NCBI GenBank assembly: GCA_964627035.1
Contig: CAZVKN010000001.1
Span: 1 to 64,000, forward strand
Direction: 5' to 3'
Source: CAZVKN01 sp964627035
Lineage (GTDB): Bacteria > Electryoneota > AABM5-125-24 > Hatepunaeales > Hatepunaeaceae
Length of the DNA: 64,000 nucleotides
In this document: in pieces, positions 25,215-34,676 of the stretch
Position numbering within the stretch: position 1 is the first letter of the stretch
Layout: every line of letters begins with the position of its first letter
Notes under the pieces: generated by a model
The model's database searches: none
The model's input: only the letters and a program-made list of their open reading frames with translations
What the model was told of the DNA's origin: nothing
Program-made: the position numbers and the translations under genes

Positions 25215-27907
25215 TTCGATTTGACCGTGAATTCAGCTTTTGCAAATGCGCGCCGACCATCAGTCCATTGTGCTTCCGCTTCTATCCAGTGGTAGCCGGG
25301 CTCGTTGGGAGTGTAAGTAAACTCCCTGTTTATTAAAGATTCTTCTCCTTTAGCCTCCCATACAATACGCGCCTGATCCATATCAATTCCAGGAGATGAC
25401 AAGGTTGCCTTGATTTCATTTCCAACTACTACTCTTGCAGGTGAATATATTATTGATGCTCTTTGGAATTTATAAGGTTGTATATTAAGATTTGTATTTG
25501 TCATTAGAAATGCCGAAGTTGCTAATGCACGAGCAAGCTTGACAGTAACAAACTCTGTTCTGACATTAAAAGAGTCACCCCATCTGTCATAAAACGGAAA
25601 GCCACCATCTTTTTTGTTATCAGGTGGATAGCTTAGTTCTCGGAGTTCCTTTTGGTAAATCTTACTATATGGAAATGTCTCCTGCACGCTACCGAGAGGG
25701 AAACCGGATGGAGGCATCACTCTGCGGTCATTCTGCCCATATTGATGAACGATTTCCCGCTGCCGTTTCCACCCAAGTCCGGTTACAAAAGTTACGTTAT
25801 TCGGATTTGTCCCTGCAACAAAATTCATATTCTGCAGGATAATGTCAATCATCCTATCATGTAATTGATTCAGATCAACGATCAAATTATCTTTCTTTCG
25901 CTTGCTGGGAATGGTATATTTCTCTTGCTTTCCTGAGAATATGGGAAGATTGTATGCAGTTGCCAAATCAAACATGGATTCCATAGGGAAATAGTAACTA
26001 CCGTTAAAGAATCGTTTACTTTGGTTTGGAAAACTTGTGCCGTAACTGTTGTCATCAGCCCAACTTATTAATTGATTGGCGCGCGTGATCAGTTCAAGCT
26101 CACATATCTTGTAGTAGTCATCATCGAGTGTTCCTATAGGCACACGTCCCGATTTTTCAGCGAACAGATAGCTGCGGATGATGCAACCGTATGCCTTATA
26201 CAGCCTGACCCACTTCCAGTGCATGGTCTCTCTATCATTCGGATTGAAGGATTCCAATAACCTTTGATGATACTTTTCCTCACCTGTAGCGAGAAACATC
26301 TCGGCATTAGCCCAGCTTATTTCATCATCGTGCATGAATTGATCGCCGTAGTGGGTAATTTTTTGATATGCGCCATCATGCCCATATCTTGCTATGGCAC
26401 GCTCAAGGAACTCCATTCCTTTTCGAGCTTGAACCAAGTATCTTTTTGCATTTGACGGATAGAATTGCATGAATGCAGGAGAAGAACCGACTTGTGCTAA
26501 GGCTGCGACCGCTGCCGCCGTTGCAGCAGTAGTTTTAGGGTAAACGACTTGCGGTACTCCCGAGTCCGGCAGATCGTGGCTCTCATACTTCTTGTCGCGA
26601 GGGTAGACCATAAAATAGAATCCACCATCATCATCCTGCAGTTTGGACAGGTAGTCAGCTTCCCATTTTGCAATTTGAAGAAAGTCACTGATACCGTCAC
26701 CACTCTCCGGTAAGCCAAGGTTGTCCAATTCTGAAATACCTTCAATCGCATCCACGGTAAATATAAGGTAGTGGATTAGCTCAGCGACATTCGTAGTGTA
26801 CTTGCTGTAATCACCGGCATCGTGGTGACCACCTGAAGCATCAAGCTCACCAGTTCGATTAAACGGGTACAGGCTTGCATTGACATTTTTCAGTTGAGGA
26901 GCAGTGTGACGTGGATTCTTTGAATATTTTTTTGTAAAGCCCGATAGAAACTTCTGCACTTTTTCAAACTTCATTGTAGGGATTTCAACGGAATTTATGT
27001 GGCAGGCATCATGAACAAATCTTGTGAATGGAAAGCTGTTATCCTCTCCGCAGCGTTGATGGTACATTCCAAGCGCATACGTCCGCGTGAATGCTGCTGC
27101 AACACCTTCGTCAATGAAAAAAGGAAAAGATGTTCCAAGCATTGGCATGTACAGTTGATATTCACCAGTATTGGCGAACTCGCTGAAATCTGCCTCAAAT
27201 ACATGTTGATACGGTTGTTCTTTCAATTTGAATCCAGTCTCTCGTCGTCGCACCAACGTAGATGTAAACACATTTTTTTGGCTACTTGCATCAATGATGT
27301 GAAACATCAGTTCTTCAGTGATTTCCAGTTCACCCACACTACCAAGATAATAACCGATAATAGCCTTTTTTGGGTAGCTCGGTAAGTAACCGACCTGATT
27401 GACATGTATAGCCGGACTGAAGCGGTGTCGTTCCATCGTCGTGACAAATTGTTTGTTTTGGCACCAGGTCTGACTTCCCTTACTGCTTACCTTTACAAGT
27501 GAACCGTCCGGTGTAGGGTCATTCAATTCAATATACAGATAATTCCCAATTCGAATGTCCCGCTGTTTAATTGGAGCGTATAGTACTCGTCTCTTGAATC
27601 CGATTCGCTTGACACCAAGCGGCTTATCATCTGCTTTAATCAGAAAGTCAGTTATATCCGGTAAGGAATTAATCTTATCACCTCTGACAAAATCCCATTC
27701 TACCAAGTTGCCTACATCATCAGGACGAGTCACAAGCATCAGCTCAAGGATAGTGGGGGAGAGGACGGTCAAGCTGTGGAATCCAACTTCTGGAATGGCG
27801 GGCGGATTGTGCATATCTGAACTAGCATGAGAATCTGAGTTTTTACACAAAATGACAGATAAGATAAGAATATGTGTTAGAATGCGATATTTCCGGATTG
27901 GCTGCAT
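25211..27907 (-). CDS. glycoside hydrolase family 9 (cellulase-like), exported
   Basis: An 898-residue exported enzyme with signal segment 'ILTHILILSVILCKNSDSHA'. An N-terminal Ig-like (CelD_N) domain at about 160-260 contains 'VNQVGYLPSYPKKAIIG'. The (alpha/alpha)6 barrel has the GH9 aspartate motif HHDAGDYSKY (about 365), 'NPNNVTFVTGLG', and a C-terminal 'NVRTEFVTVKLARAL' whose Glu fits the catalytic acid. A final Ig-like domain ends it. The usual HHRxS after VTGxG is replaced by IVHQYGQND, so cellulose specificity is uncertain; exo-beta-glucosaminidase or another beta-glycan activity is possible. The ATG at 27907 is used; an upstream TTG would add seven residues. No T9SS tail is present. 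Confidence 0.82.
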   Translation of the reverse strand: MQPIRKYRILTHILILSVILCKNSDSHASSDMHNPPAIPEVGFHSLTVLSPTILELMLVTRPDDVGNLVEWDFVRGDKINSLPDITDFLIKADDKPLGVKRIGFKRRVLYAPIKQRDIRIGNYLYIELNDPTPDGSLVKVSSKGSQTWCQNKQFVTTMERHRFSPAIHVNQVGYLPSYPKKAIIGYYLGSVGELEITEELMFHIIDASSQKNVFTSTLVRRRETGFKLKEQPYQHVFEADFSEFANTGEYQLYMPMLGTSFPFFIDEGVAAAFTRTYALGMYHQRCGEDNSFPFTRFVHDACHINSVEIPTMKFEKVQKFLSGFTKKYSKNPRHTAPQLKNVNASLYPFNRTGELDASGGHHDAGDYSKYTTNVAELIHYLIFTVDAIEGISELDNLGLPESGDGISDFLQIAKWEADYLSKLQDDDGGFYFMVYPRDKKYESHDLPDSGVPQVVYPKTTAATAAAVAALAQVGSSPAFMQFYPSNAKRYLVQARKGMEFLERAIARYGHDGAYQKITHYGDQFMHDDEISWANAEMFLATGEEKYHQRLLESFNPNDRETMHWKWVRLYKAYGCIIRSYLFAEKSGRVPIGTLDDDYYKICELELITRANQLISWADDNSYGTSFPNQSKRFFNGSYYFPMESMFDLATAYNLPIFSGKQEKYTIPSKRKKDNLIVDLNQLHDRMIDIILQNMNFVAGTNPNNVTFVTGLGWKRQREIVHQYGQNDRRVMPPSGFPLGSVQETFPYSKIYQKELRELSYPPDNKKDGGFPFYDRWGDSFNVRTEFVTVKLARALATSAFLMTNTNLNIQPYKFQRASIIYSPARVVVGNEIKATLSSPGIDMDQARIVWEAKGEESLINREFTYTPNEPGYHWIEAEAQWTDGRRAFAKAEFTVKSK

Positions 27908-28064
27908 AGAAAAACCTGTGTTATTCAATCTTGTCTACAATATATGCAGATCGGTACGGTTTAACAATCTAACAATGGTTTCGACACGCCGTTGGTTTCG
28001 GACTCCAAATAAAAGGGTTAACTTATCGTAACAATCTGAAAACAAACGAGAGAATTGAAATACA

Positions 28065-28541
28065 ATGAGCAAAGTAATCGAGACGGGAGCGTTTGCACCT
28101 GCTTTTACACTGCCGGATCATAACGGCAAAGATGTAAAATTGAGTGATCTCAGAGGAAAAATCGTAGTCATCTATTTTTATCCTAAGGACTTTACACCCG
28201 GCTGTACAACAGAATCGTGTGATTTTCGCGACAATTATGCTCGCTTACAGAATGCAGGTGCTGAGGTGATCGGCATCAGCCCTGATGATTCCACCAAGCA
28301 TACCAAATTCCGCGATAAACACGAACTACCTTTCACACTACTCACCGATGAGGAGCATAAGGTAATGGAAGCATACGGTGCGTGGGGAATAAAGAAGAAC
28401 TACGGGAGAGAATATGAAGGTGTAATTCGCAGCACTTTCATCATTGATAACGAAGGGAAAGTCGTGAAATCATGGCGAAACTTGCGAGTGAAAGGACATG
28501 TTGAGAAGGTGCTGGCTGAAGTGCAAAAGCCAAGCACCTGA
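28065..28541 (+). CDS. bcp: thioredoxin-dependent thiol peroxidase, BCP-type peroxiredoxin
   Basis: A 158-residue peroxiredoxin of the PrxQ/BCP group. The peroxidatic Cys47 lies in FTPGCTTESCDFRD, with the resolving Cys52 five residues on, as in the alpha-helix-type subclass. 'IGISPDDSTKHTKFRDKHELPFTLLTDEEHKVMEAYG' and 'GVIRSTFIIDNEGKV' are typical. It reduces peroxides with electrons from thioredoxin. It precedes a ferritin-like protein gene by 117 bp, which suggests a small oxidative-stress group. A GAGAG sits before the ATG. Confidence 0.96.
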   Translation: MSKVIETGAFAPAFTLPDHNGKDVKLSDLRGKIVVIYFYPKDFTPGCTTESCDFRDNYARLQNAGAEVIGISPDDSTKHTKFRDKHELPFTLLTDEEHKVMEAYGAWGIKKNYGREYEGVIRSTFIIDNEGKVVKSWRNLRVKGHVEKVLAEVQKPST

Positions 28542-28658
28542 TTAGGATGCGTGGTAAATGTTAGGGTATATTGAAAAAGCTAGAGCAACTTTGCACTGAC
28601 TAATATCGCAAAGTTCCTTAAGCAAAATTAAAGAAAAATAATCAACAAAGGCATCGAA

Positions 28659-29150
28659 ATGATCGAATCTGATTTGACTCTAATTGAGATTCTTGGTCTG
28701 GGAGTAGCACAAGAAGTAGCTGCATACAAACGTTATCAGCTTATGGCACAACGTGTCAGCAATCCACTGGTCAAGGAGAAATTCCATTCATTGGCACGTG
28801 AAGAGCAGTCACACCGAGAGCTGCTATATGATATGCTGAAGAAGTATTCCGGTGAAGACAAACCACCACTTCCGAAGAAAGCACCTCGTGAGTATTCTGC
28901 CGAAGAAATGAAAGAACTACCTCTTCATGAGATTATTGAACTTGCCATCCGGAAAGAGATTGAAGCACAGGAGTTTTACAAAGAGGCAGCACTTAAAGCA
29001 AGTGATCCTAAAGGGAGGCAACTCCTCCAGTATCTCGCAACTTACGAAGAAGGACATGAGCGCGCTTTGAAGCAGGAATTGGATGCACTTACAAAGTATC
29101 CTCAATGGTTTGAAATTGACGGTCCTGACATACAATTGGTCGGACCTTGA
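28659..29150 (+). CDS. rubrerythrin/ferritin-like di-iron protein
   Basis: A 163-residue four-helix ferritin-like protein. Two E-x-x-Y/H pairs are visible: 'VAQEVAAYKRYQLMAQ' with 'LAREEQSHRELL', and 'AIRKEIEAQEFYKEAA' with 'YEEGHERAL'. Together these give the duplicated E...ExxH di-iron ligand set. No rubredoxin domain (CxxC) is present, so it is an erythrin-like stand-alone domain, likely a peroxide-reducing or iron-handling protein. It follows bcp and overlaps the next gene by 4 bp if that gene starts at TTG. Confidence 0.85.
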   Translation: MIESDLTLIEILGLGVAQEVAAYKRYQLMAQRVSNPLVKEKFHSLAREEQSHRELLYDMLKKYSGEDKPPLPKKAPREYSAEEMKELPLHEIIELAIRKEIEAQEFYKEAALKASDPKGRQLLQYLATYEEGHERALKQELDALTKYPQWFEIDGPDIQLVGP

Positions 29151-30133
29151 TTGATTCTGATCAGAACTCAAGCCACAGTTTACCACAATCAATCAGAACA
29201 CGCATTACGAAGCTATACGGGATCCGATATCCAATTATTCAGGGAGGGATGGTATGGACATCTGGATGGAAGCTCGCAGTTGCAGTTTCTGAAGCAGGTG
29301 GATTGGGATTGATCGGTGCCGGTTCAATGAAACCGGAGTTACTGCGTGAACATATCACCAAGGCGAGAACAGTGTGGGACGGTCCTATTGGAGTTAATAT
29401 TCCGTTGATGAGAGGCGATATTGATCAACTCGTCAAAGTCACTGTGGAAGATGGCATCAAGATAGTGTTCACTTCAGGTGGGAATCCAGCCAAGTTTACA
29501 GACTATTTTCACGATCACGGTTGTATTGTTACTCACGTAGTACCGTCTCTCAAGCTGGCACTGAAAGCAGTTGATAGAGGAGTTGACGCAGTTGTCGGAG
29601 AAGGAACTGAAGCCGGGGGGCACAACGGTTTCGAGGAGATCTCTACCTTTGTGTTAATATCAAGATTGGCAGATCATATTAATGTTCCGCTGATGGCAGC
29701 AGGGGGTATTAGGGACGGTAGAGGATTGTCGGCTGCTCTATCCCTCGGTGCGGATGGAGTTCAAATTGGTACGAGGTTTGCGTGTACGGTAGAAAGTTCA
29801 AGCTCTGACAGGTACAAACAGGCTATCGTAGAATCAAAAGAACCTGCAACAATATTGACCCTAAAAAGATATAGCCCGACTCGGATAATCAGAGGAAGAT
29901 TCGCCGATGAAGTCAGCACAGCCGAAGCAGAAGGAGCTACGGTTGAAGAGATAAATCAATTACACGGAAAAGGACGAGCCAAATCAGGCACATTTCTCGG
30001 AGATTTAAAAGACGGTTATCTGGAAGCCGGTGAAGTTGCTGGCGATATAGATGAAGTTATGAGTGCGAAACAGGTGGTAAGAGATGTAGTTGATGCCTAT
30101 TTCAAGACGATCTCTTTGCTTCCTTCAATTTGA
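29147..30133 (+). CDS. nitronate monooxygenase / FabK-like flavoprotein
   Basis: A 328-residue FMN-binding TIM barrel. It begins 'RYPIIQGGMVWTSGWKLAVAVSEAGGLGLIGAGSM', has the catalytic-loop region 'GTEAGGHNG', and the phosphate-binding 'PLMAAGGIRDGRGLSAALSLGADGVQIGTRF'. This superfamily holds nitronate monooxygenases and the enoyl-ACP reductase FabK; AGGHNG-type members cannot be split by eye. A FabI is present at 53024, so FabK need not be essential. No ATG lies before the conserved core, so TTG at 29147 (TTGA overlap with the previous stop) is the likely start. It converges on the next gene with 10 bp between them. Confidence 0.82.
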   Translation: MIDSDQNSSHSLPQSIRTRITKLYGIRYPIIQGGMVWTSGWKLAVAVSEAGGLGLIGAGSMKPELLREHITKARTVWDGPIGVNIPLMRGDIDQLVKVTVEDGIKIVFTSGGNPAKFTDYFHDHGCIVTHVVPSLKLALKAVDRGVDAVVGEGTEAGGHNGFEEISTFVLISRLADHINVPLMAAGGIRDGRGLSAALSLGADGVQIGTRFACTVESSSSDRYKQAIVESKEPATILTLKRYSPTRIIRGRFADEVSTAEAEGATVEEINQLHGKGRAKSGTFLGDLKDGYLEAGEVAGDIDEVMSAKQVVRDVVDAYFKTISLLPSI

Positions 30134-30143
30134 TAGAATACTG

Positions 30144-33100
30144 TCAGATTTGTTTATTGTAGAATTTTGAGGTATGATGCTCTAAATCAAGGAGCTTTGG
30201 TTCCCCTTCTTTTAGAGTATAATCTTCTTCAGCAAAAATTTGCTCTGCTTCGCTTTTATTACCCAGTTTACTCTTCACAATTCCAAGATTAATCCTGACA
30301 ACTGATTTCTGAGTAGTTAACTCATCAAGATCGTCAGCTAAATCAAGGGATTCGTTCAAAAGTCGCTCTGCATTGGAAAGGTCATCATTGTCAAAGGATA
30401 TAAGGGCACGATTATGGAGACAGTAGATTAACTCTGGCATGTTTTTTACTTCTGTACAGATATTTTGGCTGGTCACAAAGATATCATCAGCCTTCTGCAG
30501 CATACCCAACCGATAGTAGGTCTGTCCTAACAGGTGATATGATTCAATTATCTCATCCACCAATCCTTCTCTTTTCAACAGTTCTAATGCATTTTCCAGA
30601 AGGACTGCTGCATCCTGAAGTTTTTGCTGCCCAATTCGATATTTTGCTCTTACCTGAAGAACCATTCCTGTCTCTCTGATCGTAATCGGTGAATTTGGAA
30701 GTTTGTCAAGTGACATCCCAGCATCGCCTAACAGTTTTTCCGCTGATTCCAAATCTCCCTGATTCACTTTGATATTTGCCAGAGAACGTTTGGTGGAAAC
30801 AAGTGCGAGAGGAGGCAATTGTTGTTTGCTGCGAGCCGGTTCAATTTTCAGCAGTTCCCGAAGTTGGTCACGACGATTCAGCAAGTCGGTAGGTTTATCA
30901 TCATCCCGTTTCTCTATTTTACCTATCGTAATGTTATACACATCAATGGCGGCTTTAATATAACCCGTTTTCTGGAGGTTATCTGCATGGGCAAGTGCTA
31001 TCTTTCCAAACAGATCAGGCTTATCCATAAACAGCTCATTTGCTGTGTCAAAGGCAACATTTGAATAATGTAAGCCTCTTTTTTTATCACCGAATCCAAG
31101 CCACATCTTAGCACTTGCAAGCAGATATGGCACCGATAAATCTTTGTCTCCTGAATGATACAGATAATGTGCTTTAACGTCCGAGCTGACTTCAGTGTCG
31201 GTTTGATCGAGAGAACGGTTTATGCTTTTGTACAGCCTTCTTCTCTCAAGATGAGGGATTGTGTCTCGTATCGCTTGCTTCATCATCTGATGATTGTACA
31301 TAAATTGTAGTTGTGCACCGCTCTCATGATGATGCAGGAAATTACGATGTTCCAAGTCTATGAGTATATCCTCCAACTCCTCATTTTCCATTGGAAACAT
31401 GTATGATATTAGCTCAAAACTGAAGTAGTTTAATATGAGAGAGGTTACTCTCAATAGCTCAACATATTTCTCCGGCAGACGGCTCAACCGCAGAGAGGTT
31501 ATGTTTCGCATCAACGGTGGAACAATAAATTCATCTCGTGCCAGCTCAAAATCAGGTTGATTATTGAGGATCGGACTCTCGAGGATTTCTGTTTTGCCGT
31601 CTTCAAGAAAATGAGCCAATTCCAAAGCATATAAGGGAATACCGGCGCTATATTTATAGAGTCGGTCTAAATCATCGTCGGAAAGAATTTCGGAACTTTC
31701 ACCGGATTTAAGTGATATTAGCAGCTTTGTCTCTTCAGATGAGAGATTGTCAAGTTTGATGCGCCACAACCGACCGGTACGCGCGATGCTGATTAACGAT
31801 GAAGCGATAGAGTCTTCAGATTGAAGCTCAAATGTTCTGAAAATGCCTACGAGCAACATCGGCAAATTTTTAACTTCAACTGCCAGCATCGAAAAGAAGT
31901 TAAGCACAGCATCGCCAGCCCAATGCAGATCATCAATAGCTAACACTATTGGTGACTGCCTCGCCAATCTCACTACCCATTGAAGAAGTTTTTCGAGAAA
32001 AATGGATTCAGAATAGCTTTCGAGTTCTGTGTTAACATTCTCATATTCATCCAGCAGTGATTCCAAATCAGCCTTCAATTCACTCGACACATTTGTATTT
32101 TGTCCAAACATGCGGGCAATCTGGAACAGTTCAGGGAAAGGCTGAGTAGATATTATCTCCTGTGACTCACCCATGCCGACAATGAAACTCTTGGGAACTA
32201 ACTCGATGAATTGTTGAAACAGACGAGTTTTTCCGATTCCCATCTCGCCTGAAACAATAAGTGCCTGTCCGCTGCCATTCATCACATCGCTAAGGAGATG
32301 CCGGAACATCGTTATCTCATTTTTCCTGCCTACGAATGCCACCGGTTTTTTAAGCGTCGGAAGAGAGATGATACTATCAGTTTGTGATTTGACCAAGAGC
32401 GACGCTGGCATGGATAAATCATTCAAATCTGTCAGCATTTCAGAGTCTTTGCTTTGATGTTTGACCTGAGTCACCTCGTAACGACCGTTTCGCAGGCTGT
32501 CAACCAATTCCTCCAGCTCTTTTCTCGGTGGCGCATCGTAGGTTTTCTCCATCACATTAACGTAGGTGGAATATTGCCTGAGAGCAGCCGATGTCTTTCC
32601 CTGATTTGCATACGCACGGATGACGCCTTCATGTGCAGGCTCAAGATCCGGGGCTGTAGCAAGTGCTCGCATAAACGGTTCTAATGCTTTTCCCGGTTCT
32701 CCTGCATTCAAATAGATTTTACCCAACTCAACTGATGCATCGAGAAATTTATTCCTTAACTCCTCGCGGCGATGAAAGAGCCATTCCTCCCAAAGTGGGA
32801 GGTTTTTTAGGGTAAACCCTTCGAGAAACGAACCTTTATACAGTGACACAGCTCGATTTAATGAATCGATTCTGTTCTCAGACGAAAGCTTTCCTGCGAA
32901 TTCAATCAAATCCACACAATCACTTGTCAATCTAAACTGCTGATTGATCTGACAGGAATTTCGGTTGGCAACGAGAGGATCAAATTCTGAATGTGGTGTT
33001 TTGAACAGTTTACGGATGTTCCACAGTGCGTGTCGTAAATTATATCGTGCCTGGTTTTCCGGCGACTCACTCCAAAACATGGTCATCAAACTGTCGCGCG

Positions 33101-33242
33101 ATACAATCTTTTCAGGATTATCGAGCAGATAGCAAAATAGACCGAGAACTTTTTGTGTGGCAAACTGGGTCAGCACTCTGTTTTTCCACGTAATCTTAAC
33201 CCCTCCCAAAAATTGTGTGGATATTTGGTTTTTGTTTGGCAT
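30144..33242 (-). CDS. SARP/BTAD-type transcriptional activator with AAA ATPase and TPR repeats
   Basis: A 1032-residue regulator. An OmpR-like winged helix lies at about 8-95 ('TWKNRVLTQFATQKVLGLFCYLLDNPEKIVSRDSLMTMFWSE'), followed by a bacterial transcriptional activation domain (about 100-245, alpha-helical TPR-like). A STAND/AAA ATPase follows from about 300, with Walker A SGEMGIGKTR and Walker B 'PIVLAIDDLHWAG'. Tetratricopeptide repeats continue from about 690 to the end. In known members ligand or protein signals sensed by the TPRs release ATPase control of the DNA-binding end. Target genes are unknown. It ends 10 bp from a convergent gene and is downstream of mgtC by 6 bp. Confidence 0.85.
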   Translation of the reverse strand: MPNKNQISTQFLGGVKITWKNRVLTQFATQKVLGLFCYLLDNPEKIVSRDSLMTMFWSESPENQARYNLRHALWNIRKLFKTPHSEFDPLVANRNSCQINQQFRLTSDCVDLIEFAGKLSSENRIDSLNRAVSLYKGSFLEGFTLKNLPLWEEWLFHRREELRNKFLDASVELGKIYLNAGEPGKALEPFMRALATAPDLEPAHEGVIRAYANQGKTSAALRQYSTYVNVMEKTYDAPPRKELEELVDSLRNGRYEVTQVKHQSKDSEMLTDLNDLSMPASLLVKSQTDSIISLPTLKKPVAFVGRKNEITMFRHLLSDVMNGSGQALIVSGEMGIGKTRLFQQFIELVPKSFIVGMGESQEIISTQPFPELFQIARMFGQNTNVSSELKADLESLLDEYENVNTELESYSESIFLEKLLQWVVRLARQSPIVLAIDDLHWAGDAVLNFFSMLAVEVKNLPMLLVGIFRTFELQSEDSIASSLISIARTGRLWRIKLDNLSSEETKLLISLKSGESSEILSDDDLDRLYKYSAGIPLYALELAHFLEDGKTEILESPILNNQPDFELARDEFIVPPLMRNITSLRLSRLPEKYVELLRVTSLILNYFSFELISYMFPMENEELEDILIDLEHRNFLHHHESGAQLQFMYNHQMMKQAIRDTIPHLERRRLYKSINRSLDQTDTEVSSDVKAHYLYHSGDKDLSVPYLLASAKMWLGFGDKKRGLHYSNVAFDTANELFMDKPDLFGKIALAHADNLQKTGYIKAAIDVYNITIGKIEKRDDDKPTDLLNRRDQLRELLKIEPARSKQQLPPLALVSTKRSLANIKVNQGDLESAEKLLGDAGMSLDKLPNSPITIRETGMVLQVRAKYRIGQQKLQDAAVLLENALELLKREGLVDEIIESYHLLGQTYYRLGMLQKADDIFVTSQNICTEVKNMPELIYCLHNRALISFDNDDLSNAERLLNESLDLADDLDELTTQKSVVRINLGIVKSKLGNKSEAEQIFAEEDYTLKEGEPKLLDLEHHTSKFYNKQI

Positions 33243-33248
33243 TCTGGC

Positions 33249-33920
33249 TCAATGCTCGACTTCAATAACGCCGTTGACTGTCCATAATTCTGTAATCAGG
33301 TTTCCGAGATCGGAAGCCTCATCTACAGATTCAATTGTGATTTTCACGCCTCGCGGACCTTGTTCTGACCTGAATCTATCAACCGATATCTTATGTTTTT
33401 CAAGCAATGTATGCAGCTTTTCTCGAATTTTTGAATTATCTTCTCTGAGAGTTAAACGGAGCAGAATCCTGTTTTTTTTCGGATTAAACTGTTTTTCAAT
33501 AAAATGCAGAAGAGTCAATGTTAATAAAATGATCGCTGTGATGAGAAGTGCCAACATTGGATGACCGTTACCGATGATCAGACCGATAGCGGCAACTATC
33601 CAAAAAGTGGCTGCTCTATGGATTCCTGAAACCTTGCTTTGCGATTGTACCATGATTCCAATGCCCAATAGACCGATTCCCACCACAACTGAGGAGGACA
33701 TCAGCATCGAGTTGACTGAGTTGTCTCCATTTGAGATCGTGATTATCTCCGCAACGATCATATACAGTACCGATCCCAGGCAGATGAGCACATTATTCCT
33801 TAACCCACCACTCTGCCGAAGCTGTCGCTCCAATCCGATCAATCCACCACAGATCAATGCCATCAAAATTTCCCACATGAATTTGGGAAAAAGTTCTCCT
33901 AACTTGATAAGATCTTCCAT
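33249..33920 (-). CDS. MgtC/SapB family membrane protein
   Basis: A 223-residue protein. Four to five N-terminal transmembrane helices contain the family signature 'EILMALICGGLIGLERQLRQSGGLRNNVLICLGSVLYMIVAE'. 'GLLGIGIMVQSQSKVSGIHRAATFWIVAAIGLIIGNGH' follows, and a C-terminal ACT-like cytosolic domain from about residue 140. MgtC proteins modulate F-type ATPase and low-magnesium or acid survival; the function in non-pathogens is unsettled. Gaps to neighbours are 6 bp and 18 bp, so it is in one transcription unit with the kinase upstream and the regulator downstream. Confidence 0.9.
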   Translation of the reverse strand: MEDLIKLGELFPKFMWEILMALICGGLIGLERQLRQSGGLRNNVLICLGSVLYMIVAEIITISNGDNSVNSMLMSSSVVVGIGLLGIGIMVQSQSKVSGIHRAATFWIVAAIGLIIGNGHPMLALLITAIILLTLTLLHFIEKQFNPKKNRILLRLTLREDNSKIREKLHTLLEKHKISVDRFRSEQGPRGVKITIESVDEASDLGNLITELWTVNGVIEVEH

Positions 33921-33938
33921 GTTACATCCTCTGTTCTG

Positions 33939-34676
33939 TCAAGCGTTAGAAATGCGAAATGCAGATCGGATACTATGTTTGATTGCTCTATATATCCTTA
34001 TCAATTGATGCCCAAACGTTGCAATATTCCACCACAATCCCAATTCATCCTTGCCGTAAATCTCTGCGGCTGTTGGGATGTCATGTGACAATAACACAAT
34101 ATCATAAGCCATCAAATATCTTCCCCCTCTCTTTCTTGCTTTGATCGGATCAATGGTCGCAATGCAGTCAGTTGTTCTGATAAAATTCGCCGGATGAGGA
34201 TCTCGATGAATCCATCCTTTTGTATGCATGGATTTTACAAAGCGAACCATACTCTTACCATCGGACAGCGACAGTGATGAGCCTTCCATAAACGGGTAAA
34301 CCAACCAACTTTTTACGATAGATCCCCACTTCTTTTGCTGAAGGAGTAGTGAAGGTGTTGGAGTCTCTATATTTGACTCGGATAATCCGATGCCGTTTCT
34401 GAATGCAATTTCACCGACAGTCGGAAAGAGCAGGGAAGTCATCTGAAACCAGAACCAATTTTCCTGAATTGTGAATTTCTTAATAACATACTTAACTTCA
34501 CCAATTGTCACCAAACCGACCTCAGAACGGTGATCCTGTTTCAAAATTTCATCCGGCTTAGTCAGTCGCGTCAGGAGTTGATCAATGTCTGAACTTGATT
34601 GAAGATTTAGTTTGGCTGATGCTTGCTCGTTAACAGTGATTTTCCAATCAAAATGTCTTATCTCTCTCAATGACAC
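33939..34676 (-). CDS. LPS core kinase-like protein (WaaY/RfaY or Kdo kinase fold)
   Basis: A 245-residue protein-kinase-like fold. Visible are a lysine strand 'VKYVIKKFTI', a hinge 'VKSWLVYPFMEGSSLSL', the catalytic loop H-R-D-P-H-P-A-N-F (about residue 155) and a following D-x-x 'ATIDPIKARKR'. This matches the family that phosphorylates Kdo or heptose of the lipopolysaccharide inner core, using ATP. It suggests a Gram-negative envelope. Its first base overlaps the last base of the HAD phosphatase gene upstream. The acceptor sugar cannot be told from sequence; a small-molecule kinase is an alternative. Confidence 0.7.
   Translation of the reverse strand: MSLREIRHFDWKITVNEQASAKLNLQSSSDIDQLLTRLTKPDEILKQDHRSEVGLVTIGEVKYVIKKFTIQENWFWFQMTSLLFPTVGEIAFRNGIGLSESNIETPTPSLLLQQKKWGSIVKSWLVYPFMEGSSLSLSDGKSMVRFVKSMHTKGWIHRDPHPANFIRTTDCIATIDPIKARKRGGRYLMAYDIVLLSHDIPTAAEIYGKDELGLWWNIATFGHQLIRIYRAIKHSIRSAFRISNA

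Noticed and set aside
24147..27907. Polysaccharide-utilisation locus (PUL)
   Set aside because: A family 9 hydrolase and a glycosyltransferase overlap, but no SusC/SusD pair, transporter or regulator is nearby.
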